Notes under the pieces: model-generated | Databases searched by the model: none | The model's input: only the letters and a program-made list of their open reading frames with translations | What the model was told of the DNA's origin: nothing | Position numbers and translations under genes: made by a program | NCBI RefSeq assembly: GCF_016836705.1 | Contig: NZ_JAFCGY010000024.1 | Coordinates: 20,153 to 84,152 of the forward strand | Source: Mesorhizobium caraganae | GTDB lineage: Bacteria > Pseudomonadota > Alphaproteobacteria > Rhizobiales > Rhizobiaceae | Reading direction: 5' to 3' | DNA length: 64,000 bases | Shown: piece by piece, positions 1-8,816 of the stretch | How the letters are laid out: every line of letters begins with the position of its first letter | Numbering within the stretch: position 1 is the first letter of the stretch

Positions 1-411
1 GAGCAGGACGGGTTGACCAACACCTACAGCGTCGACCAGTCCGGCTACATGTCCTTTCCGCTGGTCGGCGCCGTGCCGGCACGTGGCCACACGGCCCAGC
101 AGCTGGAAAAAGAGATCGCCGACAAACTGCGCCAGGGCTATCTGCGCGACCCCGATGTGTCGGTCGAGATCGACCGCTACCGGCCGATCTTCGTCATGGG
201 TGAAGTGGGTGCCGCCGGCCAGTATTCCTATGTGCCGGGGCTTACCGTGCAGAAGGCGATTGCGATCGCTGGCGGTTTCTCGCCGCGCGCCAACCAGGAA
301 AGCGTCGACATCACCCGCGACATCAACGGCAAGGTGATGACCGGCAGGGTGGTCACCTCCGACCCCTTGCTGCCTGGCGATACCGTTTACGTTCGCGAAC
401 GCCTGTTCTGA
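1..411 (+). CDS. Polysaccharide biosynthesis/export protein, 5-prime end outside window
   Basis: This is the C-terminal part of an outer-membrane polysaccharide export protein of the Wza/ExoF type, which forms the exit channel for exo- or capsular polysaccharide. The reading frame is open from base 1, so the true start and signal peptide lie upstream of the window. What is visible is the export domain (pattern DQSGYMSFPLVGAVPARG) followed by a beta-grasp segment with VMGEVGAAGQYSY and AIAGGFSPRANQE. It is the first visible gene of a plus-strand operon and ends 7 bases before the glycosyltransferase at 419, so the two are probably co-transcribed. The family call is secure; which polysaccharide is exported cannot be told. 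Confidence 0.88.
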   Translation, partial: EQDGLTNTYSVDQSGYMSFPLVGAVPARGHTAQQLEKEIADKLRQGYLRDPDVSVEIDRYRPIFVMGEVGAAGQYSYVPGLTVQKAIAIAGGFSPRANQESVDITRDINGKVMTGRVVTSDPLLPGDTVYVRERLF

Positions 412-418
412 CATCAAC

Positions 419-1549
419 GTGGCGGACCAGCTCAGGATCGTCCACTGCTTTCGCTCACCCGTCGGCGGGATTTTCCGGCATGTGCGCGACCTGACGGAGG
501 CACAACTCGCCGCCGGACACGTTGTCGGCATCGTCTGTGATTCGACCACAGGCGGCGAATACGAGGAACACCTGTTCGACCAGATGAAGGACAGCCTGGC
601 GCTGGGTATCCATCGCACACCAATGCAGCGCCATGTCGGACCGGGCGACCTCGCCTCGGCCTGGCGTACCTATCGAATCATCAAGGAATTGCGGCCGGAC
701 GTGTTGCACGGGCACGGCGCCAAAGGTGGCGCCTATGCCCGTCTGTTCGGCTCATTGTTGCGGGTATCAAGGTCTCGCGTAGCCCGCCTTTATTCGCCGC
801 ATGGTGGCTCCCTCCACTACGACGAAACGACGACGACCGGGAAGCTGTTCTTCGCGCTGGAGCGCTTCATGGCGCGCTTCACCGACTGCCTGCTGTTCGT
901 CTCCGACTATGAGCGGCGCACCTACCGGCGGAAGGTAGGCGAGCCGCCGATCCCGAACACGCTGGTCTACAACGGCCTGCGCGCTGCGGAGTTCGAGCCG
1001 GTGGTAACCGCGCCTGATGTCGCTGACCTGCTCTACATCGGCATGATGCGTGACCTTAAAGGCCCGGACATCTTCATCGACGCGCTGGCCTTGGCCGGCA
1101 CGCAGCTCGAGCGTCGCTTGACCGCAGTCATGGTTGGCGACGGCGACGACCTGCCACGCTACCACACGCAGGTGAAACGGCTGGGGCTCGAAAAACAGGT
1201 TCGCTTCCTGCCGCCAATGCCAGCCAGGGACGCCTTTGGACTGGCCGACCTCGTGGTCGTGCCGTCGCGCGCGGAAGCCATGCCCTATATCGTGCTGGAG
1301 ACCCTGGCCGCCGGCAGGCCGATGATCGCCACCGCCGTCGGCGGCATACCCGAAATCTTCGGTGAGGGATCCCCTGCCCTGATCCGTCCCGATTCGCGCG
1401 ACCTCGGCGACAAGATGGGCGAGGCGCTAGGCGATCTCGACGCCTATCGGCGCGCCATGCCCGACACCGCCAGCCTCAAGGCGCGCTTCGGCGCCGATGT
1501 GATGGCTGCCGAAATCGAAAAGGCCTATTTCGCCGCGCTCAACAAATAG
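419..1549 (+). CDS. Glycosyltransferase family 4 protein
   Basis: A 376-residue GT-B retaining glycosyltransferase that should add a sugar to a lipid-linked polysaccharide intermediate on the cytoplasmic side of the membrane. The acceptor domain starts with the glycine motif SPVGGIFRH near residue 13 and contains HGHGAKGG near residue 97. The C-terminal nucleotide-sugar domain carries the GT4 signature VVPSRAEAMPYIVLETLAAG around residues 278-297, with the two glutamates of the E-x7-E motif. The start is GTG at 419, right after the export gene. It sits between the export gene and the initiating sugar transferase, which supports a role in exopolysaccharide or O-antigen assembly. Donor and acceptor are unknown. 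Confidence 0.88.
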   Translation: MADQLRIVHCFRSPVGGIFRHVRDLTEAQLAAGHVVGIVCDSTTGGEYEEHLFDQMKDSLALGIHRTPMQRHVGPGDLASAWRTYRIIKELRPDVLHGHGAKGGAYARLFGSLLRVSRSRVARLYSPHGGSLHYDETTTTGKLFFALERFMARFTDCLLFVSDYERRTYRRKVGEPPIPNTLVYNGLRAAEFEPVVTAPDVADLLYIGMMRDLKGPDIFIDALALAGTQLERRLTAVMVGDGDDLPRYHTQVKRLGLEKQVRFLPPMPARDAFGLADLVVVPSRAEAMPYIVLETLAAGRPMIATAVGGIPEIFGEGSPALIRPDSRDLGDKMGEALGDLDAYRRAMPDTASLKARFGADVMAAEIEKAYFAALNK

Positions 1550-1633
1550 GCTACCTCCCAAAACCACAGGTTGTCTCAAGGTTTTTTTAGCTCTCTTCTG
1601 CTATGGTCATGGCGGAAGCTTGTGGGAAACCCG

Positions 1634-3169
1634 ATGAACGAGACCGACCCCACGCGCCGCTTTTCGGCCGATGCGGTGCGCAAATTCGACGGTCCTGCCG
1701 AGAGCCCCACGCCCGGCGGTATGAACAGTGTTGCCCGCCAGGTTGCCTCGCAATACCGGCGCGATACGATGTCGCCGGTCATGGTCAGCGGCGTGCTGCG
1801 CATCGTCGAATTCGCCTTGCTGTTCCTGTCGGGGCTCGTGCTCTACTTTCATTTTGTCGGCTTCTTCACTTACCTCGCCTGGCAATATCCGCTGACCATC
1901 GCCGCGGCCTCGTTCCTGGCCGTCGTGTTGCTCGACGTCAGCGATTGCTACCAGATCTCCGCCTTGATGCGGCCGATCTCCAACCTCGGCCGCGTGCTGG
2001 TGGTCTGGGCCGGTACCTTCGCGCTGATGGCGCTGACGGCCTTCATCATGAAGATGTCGGAGGATTATTCGCGCCTGCTGTTCGGCACCTGGTTCGTCAT
2101 CGGCCTGCTTCTGCTGTTTGTCCTGCGCCTGGTGATGTCGAAGCTGATCCGGCGCTGGGCGCGCGACGGCCGCATGGAACGCCGCGCCGTCATCGTCGGC
2201 GGCGGCAAGGCGGCCGAGATGCTGATCCGCTCGGTCGAAAAGCAGCCCTACAACGACATCCGCATCTGCGGCATCTTCGACGATCGCGGCGACAAGCGCT
2301 CGCCACCGATCGTGGCAGGCTACCCCAAGCTCGGTACCATTTCGGAGCTGATGGAATTCGCCCGCATCGCGCGCATCGACATGCTCATCGTGTCACTGCC
2401 ACTGACTGCCGAAACGCGGGTGCTGCAGCTGTTGAAAAAACTCTGGGTGCTGCCGGTCGACATCCGGCTCTCGGCGCATTCGAACGCGCTGCAGTTTCGC
2501 CCGCGTGCCTATTCCTACATCGGCTCGGTGCCGATGCTCGATATCTTCGACAGGCCGATCAACGACTGGGATTCGGTCGCCAAGCGCGCTTTCGATATCG
2601 TCTTTTCGCTGATCGGCATCATCCTGTTTTCACCGGTGATGCTGGTGACGGCCCTCGCCATCAAGCTCGACAGCAAGGGGCCGGTGCTGTTCAAGCAGAA
2701 GCGGCACGGCTTCAACAACGAGATCGTCGAGGTCTATAAATTCCGCTCCATGTACACCGACCGCTCGGACCCGACCGCCAAGCAGACGGTGACCAAGAAC
2801 GATCCACGCGTCACCCGCGTCGGCCGTTTCATCCGCAAGAGCTCGATCGACGAACTGCCGCAGTTCTTCAACTCGCTGTTCGGCTCGCTGTCGCTGGTCG
2901 GTCCGCGCCCGCATGCGATCGCCGCGCAGTCGCACAATTTGCTCTACAACGAGGTGGTCGACGGCTATTTCGCCCGCCACAAGGTCAAGCCGGGCGTCAC
3001 CGGCTGGGCACAGATCAATGGCTGGCGCGGCGAGATGGATACCAATGAGAAGATCCGCATGCGCACGGAGTACGACCTTTACTACATCGAAAACTGGTCG
3101 ATGCTGTTCGACTTGCGCATCCTGTTCCTGACGCCGCTGCGGCTGCTCAATACGGAAAACGCCTATTGA
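1634..3169 (+). CDS. Undecaprenyl-phosphate sugar phosphotransferase (WcaJ/ExoY type)
   Basis: A polyisoprenyl-phosphate hexose-1-phosphate transferase that starts repeat-unit synthesis by loading the first sugar phosphate onto undecaprenyl phosphate in the inner membrane. The N-terminal half has about four or five hydrophobic helices, then a nucleotide-binding fold with VIVGGGKAAEMLIRS. The C-terminal catalytic domain shows KRAFDIVFSLIG, the membrane-dipping helix, YKFRSMYTD, IRKSSIDELPQFFN, LVGPRPHA and KPGVTGWAQING, all typical of the bacterial sugar transferase family. I prefer ATG 1634 (MNETDPTRRF), which follows a weak GGGAAA. An in-frame TTG at 1571 would add 21 residues but has no good ribosome site. 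The stop overlaps the next gene's start. Confidence 0.9.
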   Translation: MNETDPTRRFSADAVRKFDGPAESPTPGGMNSVARQVASQYRRDTMSPVMVSGVLRIVEFALLFLSGLVLYFHFVGFFTYLAWQYPLTIAAASFLAVVLLDVSDCYQISALMRPISNLGRVLVVWAGTFALMALTAFIMKMSEDYSRLLFGTWFVIGLLLLFVLRLVMSKLIRRWARDGRMERRAVIVGGGKAAEMLIRSVEKQPYNDIRICGIFDDRGDKRSPPIVAGYPKLGTISELMEFARIARIDMLIVSLPLTAETRVLQLLKKLWVLPVDIRLSAHSNALQFRPRAYSYIGSVPMLDIFDRPINDWDSVAKRAFDIVFSLIGIILFSPVMLVTALAIKLDSKGPVLFKQKRHGFNNEIVEVYKFRSMYTDRSDPTAKQTVTKNDPRVTRVGRFIRKSSIDELPQFFNSLFGSLSLVGPRPHAIAAQSHNLLYNEVVDGYFARHKVKPGVTGWAQINGWRGEMDTNEKIRMRTEYDLYYIENWSMLFDLRILFLTPLRLLNTENAY

Positions 3170-4506
3170 GCGCGATTTCCCATGAGGTGCCGCAGGCTGC
3201 GCTCAACACGTTGCCGCCTTCGGCGGTCAACACATTGCCGCCATCGGCGGTCAACACGTTGCCGCCTTCGGCGGTCAACGCCAAGCTGATCGCGCTGATA
3301 TCCTCAGGCGCGGTGTTTTTTGGCGTCTTCCTCTCGGGCTTCGTCATCGACGAACCGGCGCCTTACGATCTCTTCATGGTCGGGCTGATCGGGGTGTGGG
3401 CGCTGTTTGGCCTGCGCATATCGCGCGCTGCCGTGCCGCTGCTGGTGCTGCTGATCACGATGAACATCGGCGCCATGATTGCGATGACGCAGATGGCCGA
3501 TCTCGCCAACACGCCGCTCTATCTCGCCGTCTCACTGTTCCTCGCCTTCACCGCGGTGTTCTTCTCTTCGGTGACGGCAGTGCAGCCTGGTCTCTACCGG
3601 CTGATCTTCATCGCCTATGTCTTCTCCGCCGTGGCGACAGCGCTGCTTGGTATTGCCGGCTATTTCCACGCCTTCCCCGGCGCCGACATCTTCACCAGAT
3701 ACGACCGCGCCCAGGGCGCCTTCCAGGATCCGAACGTGTTCGGACCGTTCCTGGTGCTGCCCGGCATCTATCTGCTCTATCTCATGTTGACCGGGTCGAT
3801 CGCGCGCATGCCGCTTTTGGCGGTGCCGCTGCTGATCATCACCGCCGGCATCTTCTTTTCGTTCTCGCGCGGCGCCTGGGGGATGTTCGCCGTTTCGGCG
3901 ATCCTGCTCACCGGCGCCCTGTTCCTGCAGAGCAACAGCGGCAAGTTCCGGCTGCGCGTCGTCATCATGACCATTGCGGCTGTCACGCTGCTGGTGGTCG
4001 CCATGATCGTCATCCTGCAACTGCCGGGCGTCAGCGAGATGTTTTCCAGCCGCGCCCAGCTGGAACAGAGCTATGACACGGCGCGGCTTGGCCGTTTCGC
4101 CCGCTACACGATCGGCTTCCAGATGGCGCTCGAGCATCCGCTCGGCATCGGACCGCTGGTGTTCGGCACCATCTTCGGCGAAGACACGCACGACATCTGG
4201 CTGAAGACGCTGATGGACTATGGCTGGCTCGGCTTCGTCTCATTCCTGTCGCTGACGCTGTGGACGATAGCCGCCGGCTTCCGCATCCTTTTGCGCGACC
4301 GGCCCTGGCAGCCCTATCTGCTTTGCGCCTATGTCGCCTTCATCGGCAATATCGGGCTCGGCACCTTCATCGACATCGACCACTGGCGCCACGTCTACCT
4401 GCTGCTCGGCCTGATCTGGGGCGCAATTGCGCTGGAATACCGGCATCAGCGGGAATTGAGGGTGGCGGCAATCCGAACCGATGGGAAAGCCGCCGAGTTC
4501 GGATGA
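3166..4506 (+). CDS. O-antigen ligase / polysaccharide polymerase-like membrane protein
   Basis: A 446-residue polytopic protein with about ten or more hydrophobic segments and the O-antigen ligase (Wzy_C) layout: PNVFGPFLVLPG near the middle, FSRGAWGMF, a large periplasmic loop around the SSRAQLEQSY segment, and the HDIWLKTLMDYGWLG motif after it. It should polymerise or ligate undecaprenyl-linked glycan at the periplasmic face. The TTG start at 3166 overlaps the previous stop, so it is translationally coupled. Oddly, residues 13-36 are three copies of the octapeptide NTLPPSAV, encoded by 24-base tandem repeats at 3203-3274. These lie before the first membrane helix. Polymerase versus ligase cannot be settled from sequence alone. 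Confidence 0.82.
   Translation: MSAISHEVPQAALNTLPPSAVNTLPPSAVNTLPPSAVNAKLIALISSGAVFFGVFLSGFVIDEPAPYDLFMVGLIGVWALFGLRISRAAVPLLVLLITMNIGAMIAMTQMADLANTPLYLAVSLFLAFTAVFFSSVTAVQPGLYRLIFIAYVFSAVATALLGIAGYFHAFPGADIFTRYDRAQGAFQDPNVFGPFLVLPGIYLLYLMLTGSIARMPLLAVPLLIITAGIFFSFSRGAWGMFAVSAILLTGALFLQSNSGKFRLRVVIMTIAAVTLLVVAMIVILQLPGVSEMFSSRAQLEQSYDTARLGRFARYTIGFQMALEHPLGIGPLVFGTIFGEDTHDIWLKTLMDYGWLGFVSFLSLTLWTIAAGFRILLRDRPWQPYLLCAYVAFIGNIGLGTFIDIDHWRHVYLLLGLIWGAIALEYRHQRELRVAAIRTDGKAAEFG
3203..3282 (+). repeat. 24-base tandem repeat, 3.3 copies, inside the polymerase gene
   Basis: Three units begin at 3203, 3227 and 3251. The first and third are identical and the second differs at two bases. A partial fourth unit follows. 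Each unit contains CCGCC-TTC-GGCGG or its variant, a small inverted repeat, so the 5-prime end of the message could form three hairpins in a row. The length is a multiple of three, so copy-number change would keep the frame. Confidence 0.92.
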
Positions 4507-4539
4507 CTCCGCCATGCTGACGGATCGCAGAGATTTCAC

Positions 4540-5523
4540 CTATCTCGCGATACCGGCGACCCGCTCGGGGTATTGCACGGCCAGCATCGAATTGTCGGCG
4601 TGGCTGGCAAAGATTGCACTGACCTTTTCCGCGTCGAACCTCGCCCTGCGTTTGCGCTTCTCGTCGTTCAGCAAAATGCCGCTGATGGCGTCGAACTTGC
4701 GGCCGAGGTTCTTCAATATGCCTCGCTTGATCGGCCAGCTGCGGCTGAAGCGGCCGGCCCAGGGCGTGCCTTTCGCCAGATCGCGGTAGATCGCCATGGC
4801 GTCGACCTCGACACCGACCGGGTGAGGCTCCCAAGGTTTGCCCCAGGCGAAGTGACGGGCGTAGGACCTGCTGAACGGGATCTGGCTGCTGTAGTTGGTC
4901 ATCACGTTCCAGAACGGATGCATCGTCTGCCACCGGCCTTCGAAGGCCACGTTCAACGCGCCTTGATCCATTCCGTAGACATGTTCCGACGCCAGCTGCC
5001 GCGTACGCTCCAGGAGCCCCTCAGCCCTGAGTAGCGGCATGTTGAAGAGAAGAACGCCAGCATTGAATTTCGGCGCACCGGGCTGCATCGGCAGATGTCG
5101 CCTGTACTTCGCGTCGAAGTAGGTCTGCTCATCGTGAGCGGCCAGCAACGGCGCGTTGAGCGGTGTGTTGCAGAGATCGGCTATCGATCGGTTGAAGAGC
5201 ACGTCGGCGTCGGAATAGGCGATGCGGTCATATGGCTCGAATTCAGGCAATTTATCCGCGAACAGCCTGATGTAGGTCGCAAGGGTGGGATGCGTTCCAC
5301 GATTGAAGTTCGTCGCCTCCATGAACTTCGTTACGTCGATGATGCTGATCCTCCCACCGAGCAAACGCTCGCCGGCAGACCGGTCTTCACTGGGAATGAT
5401 GCCGGTGTGCAAAATAAAGCCGTCGACTGGGCCGGATAGATCCAACACACGGCGCGCTGCCAAGCAGGTATATGGAAAATACCTTTGATCGGCGGCGAAA
5501 AAGAAGCATGACGTTTGCGACAC
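4540..5523 (-). CDS. Glycosyltransferase family 8-like protein, paralogue 1
   Basis: A 327-residue GT-A glycosyltransferase resembling the LPS galactosyl/glucosyl transferases of GT8, acting in the cytoplasm with a nucleotide sugar and a divalent metal. The metal-binding D-x-D is SDAD at residues 104-107, followed by FNAGVLLFN at 153-161 and DQGALN at 186-191, which is the GT8 order. The start is GTG 5523 with AGGAGA about eight bases upstream; this gives the N-terminus MSQTSCFFFAAD, which aligns with the neighbouring paralogue. It converges with the polysaccharide operon ending at 4506 and lies downstream of the second copy in the same orientation, so the two are likely co-transcribed. Confidence 0.8.
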   Translation of the reverse strand: MSQTSCFFFAADQRYFPYTCLAARRVLDLSGPVDGFILHTGIIPSEDRSAGERLLGGRISIIDVTKFMEATNFNRGTHPTLATYIRLFADKLPEFEPYDRIAYSDADVLFNRSIADLCNTPLNAPLLAAHDEQTYFDAKYRRHLPMQPGAPKFNAGVLLFNMPLLRAEGLLERTRQLASEHVYGMDQGALNVAFEGRWQTMHPFWNVMTNYSSQIPFSRSYARHFAWGKPWEPHPVGVEVDAMAIYRDLAKGTPWAGRFSRSWPIKRGILKNLGRKFDAISGILLNDEKRKRRARFDAEKVSAIFASHADNSMLAVQYPERVAGIAR

Positions 5524-5571
5524 AGTCTAATTCTCCTGCCCTGCGCCTTACGGATTGAAGTCGCGGATATC

Positions 5572-6540
5572 TCAAGCGAAACCGCCGAGTACTTCGGGAA
5601 ATTGCACGGCCATCGCACCGGCAAGGGCATGCTCGGCATACATCTTATGGACCTTGCTGCCGTCATACCGTGCGCGCCGCCGATACCGATCCTTGTTCGG
5701 CAGCATCCCCATGATGCCGTCGAACCTGCGGGCGAAGCGCCTCATGACGCCCCGCTCGAAGGGAATGCGCTGCATAAAGGGCTGAAGCCAGGGTGTATCC
5801 CTTGCCAGACCGCGCCAGACGGCAAGCGCCTCGGGCTCCACGTCGACCTGGCTCCCCCAGGGCTTGCCGCCGGCGAAATGCCGTGCATAGGCTTGGGCGA
5901 ACCGAAATTCCTTCGTATCGTTGGACATCAAATTCCAGTTCGGATGCATCGTCTGCCACTTGCCCTCGAAGACGATGTTCAGCGCGTTCTGGTCGTTCAT
6001 CTGCCCTGCGACGGCCACGTCCCTGGCGCGGTGCAAGAGGCCCTGTTCACGCACCAACGGCATATTGAAGACGATGATACCGGCATTGAAGTAAGGCGCT
6101 CCCGGCTGCATCGACAACTTCTGCCGGTAGCCAGGGCGGAAATACATATAATCGTCATGGGCGGCCAACAACGGCGCATTCAAAGTCTGGCCCACCAGGT
6201 CACCGATATCGCGATTGAACAGAACATCGCAATCGACATGGGCGATGCGATCATAGTCCGCGAACTGAGGCAATTGGTCGGCGAAAAGCCGCACAAAAGT
6301 GCCGACATTGCTCGGCCGGAAAGTATGGCCGGCCTGCGCAAACAACGCCGAGACGTCCATTATGCGAATGCTGTTCTTCAGCAGGCGCTCAGCAACACGC
6401 ATATCGGCATCGCGTGCACCGACATGCAGGATGAAGCCTGGCGTTGCTTCTCCCGAAACGTCCAGAATTCTGCGAGCCGCCAAGCATGCATACGGAAAAT
6501 AGTTGGCGTCAGCCGCTAGAAAAAAACAGGAATTCGCCAC
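5572..6540 (-). CDS. Glycosyltransferase family 8-like protein, paralogue 2
   Basis: This 322-residue protein is a clear tandem paralogue of the gene at 4540-5523. The shared features include NSCFFLAADANYFPYACLAA at the N-terminus, the metal site VDCD near residue 102, YFNAGIIVFN, DQNALN and FEGKWQTMHPNWN. The frame stays open upstream to 6597, but GTG 6540 is the better start because AAGGA sits six bases upstream and the N-terminus then matches its sister. Only 48 bases separate the two coding regions. Presumably both decorate the same surface glycan with different sugars or linkages, but the substrate is not known. Confidence 0.8.
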   Translation of the reverse strand: MANSCFFLAADANYFPYACLAARRILDVSGEATPGFILHVGARDADMRVAERLLKNSIRIMDVSALFAQAGHTFRPSNVGTFVRLFADQLPQFADYDRIAHVDCDVLFNRDIGDLVGQTLNAPLLAAHDDYMYFRPGYRQKLSMQPGAPYFNAGIIVFNMPLVREQGLLHRARDVAVAGQMNDQNALNIVFEGKWQTMHPNWNLMSNDTKEFRFAQAYARHFAGGKPWGSQVDVEPEALAVWRGLARDTPWLQPFMQRIPFERGVMRRFARRFDGIMGMLPNKDRYRRRARYDGSKVHKMYAEHALAGAMAVQFPEVLGGFA

Positions 6541-6684
6541 GCGCAATCCTTCTAATCGATATGGGCGAGCCATATCGCCTTGGCGTAGCGTCGACAAGGC
6601 CGGATGCCTGGCGACTTTTCCGGTCCAACGCGCCGTTTTAGCGCTTGCACCATAACCCTTGAAAATATATGGCTTTGCGCGGTC

Positions 6685-6761
<77 letters not shown>

Positions 6762-6843
6762 AACAACACAGGCGTTTAGCTGCTTCCCCCAAGTGGCCAC
6801 GCGATTTCTCAGCCGCATTACAGCCACTCGCAAAATGCATTTC

Positions 6844-7401
6844 CTACGGCGCCACGCCGGCGTGTCGCTCCAGGAAAGGCTCGATGGGGCCTGTAAGAAG
6901 AGCAGCCTCCTGCTTGATCTTCTCGTCGCTCCATTCCCACCACCGGATCGCCAGCAATTTCGCAATGACGTCCTCCGAAAACCGATAGCGGATAAGCCTG
7001 GCCGGAACCCCGCCGACGATCGCATATGGCGGCACATCCTTGGTGACAACGGCGCCGGCCGCAACGATGGCGCCATCGGCAATGTGGACGCCTGGCATGA
7101 TCATCGCATGACGGCCGATCCAGACATCGTTGGCGATGGTAATGCCGACGGCTTTGCCGCCATGCGCATTGGGATCGGTCGAGTCCATCATGCGGCTGTG
7201 GATCGGAAAAGTGGTTGCAGCCCAAGGCACGTGGCTTCCCCCGGAACATTCAAAGCTGACGTTGCCGGCGACCGAACAGAACGCCCCAATGGTCAACGGA
7301 GTGGCGTCAGACGCTCCAAGCACCTTCTTCCGGCTCACTCCATAGGTGTGACGTCCGAGGGTCACGCTTGAGGGCAGCTTGGATCGAAACGGATTCTTCA
7401 T
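6844..7401 (-). CDS. CatB-type O-acetyltransferase (hexapeptide repeat)
   Basis: A 185-residue left-handed beta-helix acyltransferase of the xenobiotic/sugar acetyltransferase group, probably transferring acetyl from acetyl-CoA to a sugar hydroxyl. The C-terminal half shows regular hexapeptide turns, such as IANDVWIGRHAMIMPGVHIA and GAIVAAGAVVTKDVP, then AIVGGVPARLIRYRFSEDVI, a typical end of this family. I start at ATG 7401; a longer in-frame start at 7521 would run into the upstream gene. Its place among glycosyltransferases suggests it acetylates a surface polysaccharide rather than an antibiotic. The start is only 14 bases after the stop of the gene at 7416-8204, on the same strand. Confidence 0.82.
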   Translation of the reverse strand: MKNPFRSKLPSSVTLGRHTYGVSRKKVLGASDATPLTIGAFCSVAGNVSFECSGGSHVPWAATTFPIHSRMMDSTDPNAHGGKAVGITIANDVWIGRHAMIMPGVHIADGAIVAAGAVVTKDVPPYAIVGGVPARLIRYRFSEDVIAKLLAIRWWEWSDEKIKQEAALLTGPIEPFLERHAGVAP

Positions 7402-7415
7402 GCGAAGCCACCCCG

Positions 7416-8204
7416 TCACGGTGATCTCCTGAGCTTCTGGCGCAAGAGATCCGCGGGAGTTCGCCACAGACGATATCGACCGGCTTTTGCAACCTGCTGG
7501 CCGACTGGCACCTTGCCACAAGCGTTAAAGAACGCATGAACACGCGGCTCAGCAAACTGCTTTTTGCCTCGGGTGTTGTAGTGTCGGATCGGCAGGCCAT
7601 GAGGGCTGATGGTTCGGCCGTTTTGAGAAAGGGCTACCCCGAGGCAGAACTGTTCCGGCGCCCACGTGTCGGTCACCTCATAAACGGCCTTGATAGCTGC
7701 GAAGGCGTCCACCATGGCGCTGAGATTGTCGCGGTGGATTCCTACGATTCCACTGTTCCACATCGGTTCCTGGCCGCTCAGGATCTGGCCACCGACGCTG
7801 ATGTTCTTGCCCGGCAGCGCGCTCTGATAGATGCGATGCGGCCCTTCGCACAGGCGCATAAAGGAATGGGTCTCGGAGATCGAGCGGAAGCCTTTCGACG
7901 GGTCCCCCACCGGGTACATGTCGGTGTCCATGAAAAGGAGCCGATTTGCTCGCTGCAAAAGCTCACGCATAGCACCGGCCTTGATGCCGAAATGGTAGCT
8001 TCCTCCGAAAGACCACTGCTCTTTCTGCTCAGCCGTTATGAGCATTGTCTCAACAGGATAAGCGCGAAAGAGTTCAATCCTGTCAGTTGCGACGGCTATT
8101 CTAGCGGTCGGGCAATGGTGCAAAAGCTTGAGGGCGCTGAGTAGCGCACCGCGATGGTAAAGCTCGTTCTCACCATAGGCGATGTAACCAAAAACGTCGT
8201 TCAT
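7416..8204 (-). CDS. Putative GT-A fold glycosyltransferase
   Basis: A 262-residue protein without a family I can name with confidence. It looks like a nucleotide-diphospho-sugar transferase: FGYIAYGENELYHRGALLSA at the N-terminus, a D-x-D metal motif in RLLFMDTDMYPVGD at residues 88-101, and a later EPMWNSGIVGIHRDNL segment resembling the N-A-G-V block of GT8-like enzymes. There is no signal peptide or membrane helix. It lies directly upstream of the O-acetyltransferase on the same strand and close to the two GT8 paralogues, so it probably joins the same glycan-modification pathway. Donor and acceptor are unknown. Confidence 0.7.
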   Translation of the reverse strand: MNDVFGYIAYGENELYHRGALLSALKLLHHCPTARIAVATDRIELFRAYPVETMLITAEQKEQWSFGGSYHFGIKAGAMRELLQRANRLLFMDTDMYPVGDPSKGFRSISETHSFMRLCEGPHRIYQSALPGKNISVGGQILSGQEPMWNSGIVGIHRDNLSAMVDAFAAIKAVYEVTDTWAPEQFCLGVALSQNGRTISPHGLPIRHYNTRGKKQFAEPRVHAFFNACGKVPVGQQVAKAGRYRLWRTPADLLRQKLRRSP

Positions 8205-8253
8205 TCCATCACGTATAGTGAGTCGCCCAATCTTCTACCAGCCGCTCAGCTCG

Positions 8254-8712
8254 CTACTGGCATACATCGACCCATTCGGCGTTGACGATCTCGGTCATGC
8301 GCTGCGGGCTCAGCCGTACGGCGGCGTTGGTGGCGCCGGCCGCGGGGACGACTTCATCGAAGGCACGCAGCGAGACGTCGGCATAGACCGGCAGCGGCGC
8401 CGGCAGGCCGAATGGACAGACGCCGCCGACAGGATGGCTTGTGGCGGCGAGAACCTCATTGGCGTCAAGCATGCGCGGCTTGCCGCCGAAGCGGTCCTTG
8501 AATTTGCGGTTGTCGAGCCTCGACATGCCGCCGGCCACGATCAGCATGGTCTCACCGCCGACGCGCAGGCAGATGGTCTTGGCGATCTGCGCCGGCTCCA
8601 CGCCATGCGCCGCCGCTGCCAGCGCCACCGTCGCCGAACTGGTTTCGGTGACGAGCACTTCGACATCGGGCGCATGGGCAGCCAGAAAGGCACGCACGGA
8701 TTCAAGGCTCAT
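8254..8712 (-). CDS. YbaK/EbsC-family aminoacyl-tRNA deacylase-like protein
   Basis: A 152-residue single-domain protein of the YbaK/ProX/EbsC fold, relatives of which hydrolyse mischarged aminoacyl-tRNA in trans. Visible family features are the lysine in QIAKTICLR near residue 45, the strand METMLIVAGG-like region, KFKDRFGGKPRMLDANEV, and the loop ATSHPVGGVCPFGLP, which matches the T-G-x-x-x-G-G-x-x-P-F-G motif. ATG 8712 has GGGGAGAAA upstream. It lies 41 bases after the end of the glycosyltransferase region and 104 bases upstream of the xre stop, with a terminator between. tRNA specificity is not evident from the sequence. Confidence 0.85.
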   Translation of the reverse strand: MSLESVRAFLAAHAPDVEVLVTETSSATVALAAAAHGVEPAQIAKTICLRVGGETMLIVAGGMSRLDNRKFKDRFGGKPRMLDANEVLAATSHPVGGVCPFGLPAPLPVYADVSLRAFDEVVPAAGATNAAVRLSPQRMTEIVNAEWVDVCQ

Positions 8713-8760
8713 CTCGGCATTTCTCCCCACGGGCAACAGACACTGGCCACTCGAACATGA

Positions 8761-8793
8761 AAAAGCCCGCCAGGGCAAACCATGGCGGGCTTG
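8761..8793 (-). terminator. Rho-independent terminator after the XRE regulator
   Basis: Read on the minus strand, arms AAGCCCGCCA and TGGCGGGCTT are separated by a short loop and followed by a run of T. It lies just past the stop of the gene at 8817-9098 and before ybaK, so it should separate the two transcripts. Confidence 0.85.
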
Positions 8794-8816
8794 TTGAACG
8801 ACGCTTGGCGTCGCTG

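Noticed and set aside
5515..6519. 334-residue plus-strand frame opposite the second GT8 gene
   Set aside because: The GT8 gene has the metal motif, paralogue and ribosome site; the opposite frame has none.
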